From NCBI GenBank assembly GCA_029243605.1, contig JAQWRT010000022.1, forward strand, positions 1 through 47,471: a DNA stretch of 47,471 nt. Direction: 5' to 3'. The notes under the pieces were generated by a model. It saw only the letters and a program-made list of their open reading frames with translations, did not search any database and was not told the DNA's origin. The position numbers and the translations under genes are program-made. The stretch is from Myxococcota bacterium (GTDB lineage Bacteria; Myxococcota_A; UBA9160; UBA4427). Of the stretch, positions 43,389 to 47,471 are shown piece by piece; the stretch's first letter is position 1, and each line of letters begins with the position of its first letter.

Positions 43389-44221
43389 AGGCGCTCGAGG
43401 GCCTTGGCGAGGGCCTCGACTCGATGGGCGAGGTAGGGCACCCGAAAGGTGAAGATCACCAGCTCGACGCCGGCGGCGAAGAGCGCCGCCGCCTGATCGG
43501 TCACCTCGCCCAGGTCCTGATCCGCCCCAACGGCGATCTGCACCGAGCGCGTGATCTCCGAGGGGTCGCGCCCCACGGCTTCGCAATGGCCGAGCAGGAC
43601 TTCGTTCTTCTGGGTAAAAACCTCGGGGGGAGCAAAGGGCAGGTTCCAGTGCTGGGCAAAGCGCGCGGCGATGCGCAGGGTGCGCTTTTCGCCGCCGCCG
43701 CCAATCACGATGGGTGGGGCCGGGCTTTGGGGGCCCTTGGGCTCGCAGCGCGCCTCAGTGAGCTGGAAATAGTGGCCCTCAAAAGTCGTCGACTCGTTGC
43801 CGAGCAAGCTGACGATGACTTCGACGGATTCCTCGAAGCGATCCATGCGTTGGCCCATGGGCAGGAGATCGATGCCGTAGGCATCCGCCTCGTGTTTGTT
43901 CCAGCCCGCCCCAAGCCCGAGATCGAGGCGGCCGCCGGAAACAATATCCAGGGACGCCGCCATGTTGGCGAGCACCGCCGGGTGGCGATAGGGGGTGCCG
44001 TTCACCATGCAGCCTATGCGAATGCGCGAGGTCGCCTGGGCCAACGCCGAGAGCGTCACCCAGGCCTCGAGGCAGGGGCCCTCGAGATCGCCCACGAGGG
44101 GATAGAAATGATCGAAATTCCAGGCCGACTCAAAGAGTTCGATCTCATCGGCCGTGCGCCAGACATCGAGCATGGCCTCCCAACCCGTGTGCTGCGGCGC
44201 GGTCTTGATCCCAAAACGCAT
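43382..44221 (-). CDS. LLM-class F420/FMN-dependent oxidoreductase
   Basis: 279 residues, luciferase-like TIM barrel. Family signs are the opening MRFGIKTAPQ, WNFDHFYPLVGD near residue 35, RIRIGCMVNGTPYRHPAVLANMAASLDIVSGGRLDLGLGAG (70-110) and IVIGGGGEKRTL near 180. The pattern fits the F420-dependent group of LLM proteins, but F420 use cannot be proven from sequence alone. It reduces or oxidises a small substrate with a flavin or deazaflavin in the cytoplasm. ATG at 44221 after AGGAGG (5 bases). A longer frame to 44353 is not supported. The gene end is inside the triple 12-bp repeat. No F420 biosynthesis genes are in the window. Confidence 0.88.
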   Translation of the reverse strand: MRFGIKTAPQHTGWEAMLDVWRTADEIELFESAWNFDHFYPLVGDLEGPCLEAWVTLSALAQATSRIRIGCMVNGTPYRHPAVLANMAASLDIVSGGRLDLGLGAGWNKHEADAYGIDLLPMGQRMDRFEESVEVIVSLLGNESTTFEGHYFQLTEARCEPKGPQSPAPPIVIGGGGEKRTLRIAARFAQHWNLPFAPPEVFTQKNEVLLGHCEAVGRDPSEITRSVQIAVGADQDLGEVTDQAAALFAAGVELVIFTFRVPYLAHRVEALAKALERLG

Positions 44222-44377
44222 GGCGTCCTCCTGGAGTCCTGCCCGCCATCCCTTCGCCGGGCGACAAACCCCAGCATAGCCGGAACAGCGCGAAAGCCCG
44301 GCGCCTTTTAAAAACTCTTGAAAGCACGGTCCGCCGCTTTGGACAAGCGCCAAGTCCGGCCAGGGCTCGCCCCGTCT

Positions 44378-45280
44378 CTAGGCCGAAGCGCGCAGGGTTT
44401 CCGATCGTTTGTCCGGGCCGTCGTGGCTCCAGCCCGGCGCCCGGGCCAGGTAGCGCCAGCGATCGCGTGCGGTCTTGGCCCTCCGCAGATCGCGCCACAA
44501 GTCGGCGTAGCCGTGGACAAGGACTGGCCAGGGATGGTTCGTGCCCAGGTTCTCGGTGAGGCCGTAGACCACGGGCTCTTCTTCGGCCTCGGGGCTGAAC
44601 GTGCCGAAGAGTTTGTCCCAGACGATCAGCACGCCGGCGTGATTGCGATCGAGGTAACGCACGTTCGAGCCGTGGTGCACTCGGTGGTGGGAGGGCGTGT
44701 TGAAGACGGCTTCGAACCAGGCGGGCAAGCGGCGCACGGCTTCGGTGTGCACCCAGAACTGATAACTGAGATTGAGCCCCATCATCAGCAACACCATGCC
44801 GGGTTCGAAACCGAGCAGGGGCAGCCAAAGCCAGAAGAGCAATTTGTAGATGCGCTCGCCCACGCCCTGGCGGAGCGCCGTGCCGTAGTTGAGGTACTCG
44901 GACGAGTGGTGGTTGATATGCCCCGCCCAGAAGAAGCGAACCGAGTGATTGAGGCGATGAAACCAGTAATACGTGAAGTCGTCGAGAAAGAAGAGCAGCA
45001 CCCAGGCCCAGGGGCCGTGGCCCACCACCCCGCGCAGGGGGCTGATCTCGTAACACACGATCATCAAGGCGATGACGGCGATCTTCGGCGCGACTTCGAA
45101 GACCGCCGAGGCCGCGAGCATCGCAAGGGAGGCCCCGGTATCGGGCGCATGATAAACACCCTTGCGGCGCACCCGAGACCAGATCGCTTCGGCCACCACG
45201 GCCAAGATGAAAAGCGGCACCACGTATTGGATGAGGTCGTCTTCGACGAAGAGCTGCTGGGCCGCGCTGAAATCAGGCAT
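44378..45280 (-). CDS. sterol desaturase/fatty acid hydroxylase family protein
   Basis: 300 residues with four membrane spans and the histidine cluster of the ERG3/ERG25-like fatty acid hydroxylase family: WFHRLNH (107-112), HINHHS (121-126), FWVHTE (about 177) and TPSHHRVHHGSN (about 196-206). These bind a diiron centre. The enzyme hydroxylates or desaturates a sterol, hopanoid or lipid at the inner membrane with O2. The C-terminal soluble part of about 60 residues is charged. It lies 39 bases downstream of the GMC oxidoreductase on the same strand, suggesting a joint lipid- or alcohol-oxidation unit. Ribosome binding site weak. Confidence 0.92.
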   Translation of the reverse strand: MPDFSAAQQLFVEDDLIQYVVPLFILAVVAEAIWSRVRRKGVYHAPDTGASLAMLAASAVFEVAPKIAVIALMIVCYEISPLRGVVGHGPWAWVLLFFLDDFTYYWFHRLNHSVRFFWAGHINHHSSEYLNYGTALRQGVGERIYKLLFWLWLPLLGFEPGMVLLMMGLNLSYQFWVHTEAVRRLPAWFEAVFNTPSHHRVHHGSNVRYLDRNHAGVLIVWDKLFGTFSPEAEEEPVVYGLTENLGTNHPWPVLVHGYADLWRDLRRAKTARDRWRYLARAPGWSHDGPDKRSETLRASA

Positions 45281-45304
45281 GGCGGGAAGGCGAGCGTCTC
45301 CAGG

Positions 45305-45328
45305 CCACTAACCGATCCACTAGCCGAT
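45305..45328. repeat. 12-bp tandem repeat over a stop codon
   Basis: CCACTAACCGAT (45305-45316) and CCACTAGCCGAT (45317-45328), 11 of 12 identical. On the minus strand the second holds the TAG stop of the GMC gene, and the first gives a further in-frame TAG 12 bases on. Confidence 0.9.
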
Positions 45329-46921
45329 CACCGAATCCCAGTTCTTCACCAAGTATTCCGACGAGCGCGCGGCCAGGGCGTGGACCGTAAAGGTCGGGTT
45401 GACCCCACCCGAAGTGGGAAAGAGCCCGGCGCCGCCGACAAAGAGATTGGGCAGGTCGTGGGTCTGGCCATAACTGTTGGTCACCGAGTCGTCGGCACTC
45501 GCCCCCATGACCGTCCCCCCCATGATATGCATGGGGGCCCGGGGCGCGTTCCAAGCCTCGCTCGTCCCCGCCGCCCGGAAGACCTCGAGGCCTTCGGCGA
45601 TCGCCGCGTCCCAGAGCGCCAAGGAGGCCTTGCTCGGGGTGTAGTCCACCGAAGCCAGGGGAACGCCCAGGGCATCCTTGCGCGAGCTCAAGGTGATGCG
45701 GTTTTCAGCCAGGGCTTCGTCTTCGGTCACCCCGGTCATGGTGATCATATGCTCGGTGGCCTGCTCCATGAATTTTGTCAGCGCCGGGCCGCGCAGGTCG
45801 GGGCGGGTCGGCGCGATCCCCAGCAGGCCATTGGGCTTCAGGGCGTTGGCGATCATCCACTGGTAGCTGCCAAAGGCGCCGCTGCTCGCGTGGGCGTTCT
45901 TGTCGTCGTAATGCTCCTGATTGAGAAGCTGGCCGCCAAAGGCGCCAAAGGCCGGGGTTGTCGCCTTGGGGTGCAGGCCAAAGATCGGCGCCGCGCCGTG
46001 GGTGGTGACAAAACGCCCGAGGGTGCCGCTCGAGTTCGCCAGGCCCTCGGGGTGCTGGGGCGTTGCGCTCGCCAACAAGAGCCGGGGGCTTTGGATCGTG
46101 AATGCCGCCACCACAACCACATCGGCCATCACGCGCACGCGCTCGCCGGCCTTCGTCATCGCCTCGACGCCGGTCACCCGCTTGCCGTCCGCACTGGTCA
46201 GCACCCGCACCACCTCGGTGTCGGGATGAATCGTCGCCCCGGCGGCTTCGGCCTGGGGAAGATGAATCGTTTGGGCGTTGGCCAGGGCACCAATCGGACA
46301 GCCGGCATCGCACCAACCGTCCCAGATGCACGGCGGCCGGCCCTTGTAGCTGCGGCTGGTCACGGCCAGGGGAATGGGAGAGACCTTCATGCCCTTGGCG
46401 GCAAAGCCCTGAGCCACGACGCGCCCCTGCTCGGACACCGGAACCGGCGGCATGGGGTAGGGAGCGCCCGGGGGCCGAGTGGTTTCAGCGAGGTGATCCC
46501 CCGAAATCCCGCACTCCTCCTGCACCCGGTCGTAATAGGGCTGGAGCTCGGCATACGCGATGGGCCAATCCACGGAGCGCCCGTACAGGCTCTTCACCCG
46601 GAAATCGTTTTCGTGCAGCCGCGGCCAGACGGCATAGTGGTGCATGGTGGAGCCGCCCACGCCCCGGCCCACGTTGAAGCCGTTGCCCACGGTGCCCTTG
46701 CCGGTCTCGAGCACCGGGGCGCCGCCGCCCTTGAGCCGGCGCGCCCAGAGCATGGAGCTGACAAGATCGTCCTTGGGCCGGGCGGGGCCGGCCTCGAGGA
46801 TCACCACGCGCTTGCCGGCCTGAGCCAGGCGAGCGGCGAAATGACTGCCCGCAGCCCCGGAGCCGACGATCACCGCATCAATTTTTTCGCTGGGAAGTGC
46901 GCTCAACTTGTTTCTCCCCAC
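45320..46921 (-). CDS. GMC-family FAD-dependent dehydrogenase
   Basis: 533 residues. FAD-binding motif VIVGSGAAGSHFAARLAQAG at about 18-37, then VILEAGP. The N-terminal GMC part includes GRGVGGSTMHHYAVWPR (about 95-110) and the C-terminal part has MHIMGGTVMG and GGVNPTFTVHAL, with the catalytic His/Asn pair. Such proteins, when paired with a gluconate-2-dehydrogenase subunit 3, oxidise alcohols or sugars and pass electrons to cytochrome c. The GTG start overlaps the end of the small-subunit gene by 19 bases, so the two are coupled. No signal of its own; export probably by hitchhiking on the Tat-bearing small subunit. Substrate unknown. Confidence 0.93.
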   Translation of the reverse strand: MGRNKLSALPSEKIDAVIVGSGAAGSHFAARLAQAGKRVVILEAGPARPKDDLVSSMLWARRLKGGGAPVLETGKGTVGNGFNVGRGVGGSTMHHYAVWPRLHENDFRVKSLYGRSVDWPIAYAELQPYYDRVQEECGISGDHLAETTRPPGAPYPMPPVPVSEQGRVVAQGFAAKGMKVSPIPLAVTSRSYKGRPPCIWDGWCDAGCPIGALANAQTIHLPQAEAAGATIHPDTEVVRVLTSADGKRVTGVEAMTKAGERVRVMADVVVVAAFTIQSPRLLLASATPQHPEGLANSSGTLGRFVTTHGAAPIFGLHPKATTPAFGAFGGQLLNQEHYDDKNAHASSGAFGSYQWMIANALKPNGLLGIAPTRPDLRGPALTKFMEQATEHMITMTGVTEDEALAENRITLSSRKDALGVPLASVDYTPSKASLALWDAAIAEGLEVFRAAGTSEAWNAPRAPMHIMGGTVMGASADDSVTNSYGQTHDLPNLFVGGAGLFPTSGGVNPTFTVHALAARSSEYLVKNWDSVIG

Positions 46922-47471
46922 TCACTCGGCGGTGGGATATGCGCGGCATAGGGGACGCCCAGCGCCGCAAATCCCTTCTCGGTTCCGTACATCACATCGC
47001 AGGCATCGTTGCGAAGGACGAAGTAAAAGAAGGGCGGCGGCGGCCCCGCCCAACCCTCGAGCTTGCCCTCGGCCATGGCGGCGATGAGCGCCTCGGCCGG
47101 AGCATCCTCGAGCTTGGCGAAGGGGCTTTGGTGGCGAGCTTGGGCGGCGGCCTCCAGGGCGCCGAGGCCCGTGCGATAAAAGGGCGTGAAGGGCGGATCG
47201 ACGCCGAGGTATTGAATCATCAGCATGCAATCGTCCGGTGCGGCGGCGAGTTGGTAATCCACGAAGGGCACCACGCCGGCTTTCAGGCTGCCGGGAACCA
47301 GCCGCTCGCCGAGGGCCGCCAGGGTGGCGGCCTCATCGGGGGTGAGCACCGCCAGGGGAGCGCCCGCCGCCTGGGCCTCGGCCGGGGAGAGGTGCACCCA
47401 CTGGCCACCGAGGGTCACGGTCAAGAGCCCGAGCCCGCCGGCTTTCAGGATTTCGCGTCGGGTGGGCTTCG
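46903..47471 (-). CDS. gluconate 2-dehydrogenase subunit 3-like protein, Tat signal (5' end outside window)
   Basis: At least 189 residues; the reading frame stays open to the window edge, so the start is missing. The visible N-terminus is PTRREILKAGGLGLL, a twin-arginine (Tat) signal, followed by LTPDEAATLAALGERLVPG and GVVPFVDYQLAAAP, the hallmark of the gluconate 2-dehydrogenase small subunit. In known complexes this Tat-borne subunit carries the folded FAD subunit across the inner membrane. It overlaps the GMC gene that follows. An internal TTG at 47424 is in frame but would remove the Tat signal, so I reject it as start. No cytochrome subunit is visible on this side. Confidence 0.88.
   Translation of the reverse strand, partial: KPTRREILKAGGLGLLTVTLGGQWVHLSPAEAQAAGAPLAVLTPDEAATLAALGERLVPGSLKAGVVPFVDYQLAAAPDDCMLMIQYLGVDPPFTPFYRTGLGALEAAAQARHQSPFAKLEDAPAEALIAAMAEGKLEGWAGPPPPFFYFVLRNDACDVMYGTEKGFAALGVPYAAHIPPPSEWGETS

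Noticed and set aside
42062..44311. A 749-codon plus-strand open frame across the symporter and LLM genes
   Set aside because: Arg/Pro/Gly/His-rich shadow in another frame of two clearly real genes on opposite strands.
44318..46951. An 877-codon open frame on the plus strand
   Set aside because: It lies antisense to well-recognised sterol desaturase and GMC genes, shows no known motif, and is typical of GC-rich shadow frames.

Overview
This is a GC-rich stretch of a Gram-negative chromosome, densely packed with genes and without rRNA, tRNA, phage or IS genes that I can see. Several traits point to a deltaproteobacteria-like lineage (Myxococcota or Binatota type): DUF4215 Cys-rich repeats (CGNG..E.GE.CDDGN), PEP-CTERM-like sorting tails, a porin-cytochrome (MtrAB-like) conduit, abundant acyl-CoA and oxygenase genes, an LLM flavin oxidoreductase and an Eis-like acetyltransferase. 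This assignment is an inference from gene content only.

Layout. 1-5.1 kb: monohaem cytochrome c lipoprotein, DUF455 ferritin-like protein, tandem glutaredoxin/GST-fold protein, YkgJ Cys-cluster protein, fatty acid desaturase and a PaaX-family regulator. 5.2-11 kb: secreted subtilase with Cys-rich repeats, enoyl-CoA hydratase, TauD-like dioxygenase and a sulfatase. 11-16 kb: NUDIX hydrolase, MMPL/RND exporter, GabD-type aldehyde dehydrogenase. 16-21.3 kb: a tight operon tetR - adaptor - RND pump with a readable promoter and candidate operator. 21.4-23.2 kb: SDR oxidoreductase and a tetrahaem cytochrome. 23.2-29.1 kb: the most striking block, a minus-strand set of (i) a PEP-CTERM protein that fuses a Cys-rich DUF4215 repeat, a cytochrome c-like haem site and a complete two-copper PHM/DBM-type monooxygenase, (ii) a decahaem MtrA/PioA/DmsE-type cytochrome and (iii) an MtrB/PioB-type 748-residue barrel. 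29.2-34.4 kb: enoyl-CoA hydratase, small acidic exported protein, DUF3604 protein, ACMSD-like amidohydrolase, Yip1-like membrane protein. 34.7-40.5 kb: a large exported lipoprotein with a second exported protein, a DUF456 membrane protein, an SCP2-PhyH fusion, a probably frameshifted small gene, a small secreted protein and an outer-membrane barrel. 40.7-47.5 kb: Eis-like GNAT, dicarboxylate/amino acid:cation symporter, LLM oxidoreductase, sterol desaturase-type hydroxylase, GMC oxidoreductase and its Tat-exported small subunit, which runs off the right edge.

How it may work together. The gene content suggests an aerobic organism that handles lipids, steroid- or terpenoid-like compounds and aromatic or fatty acyl compounds by oxygenases and CoA-thioester chemistry, with much of the redox work at the cell envelope. 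My main proposal is that the MtrAB-like conduit carries electrons across the outer membrane to or from the surface-sorted haem-copper monooxygenase encoded just upstream of it, a pairing I do not know from described Mtr systems.

A second, purely sequence-level theme is a series of short tandem duplications (periods about 12, 12, 12, 19 and 26 bp) that each sit exactly on the stop codon of a gene.
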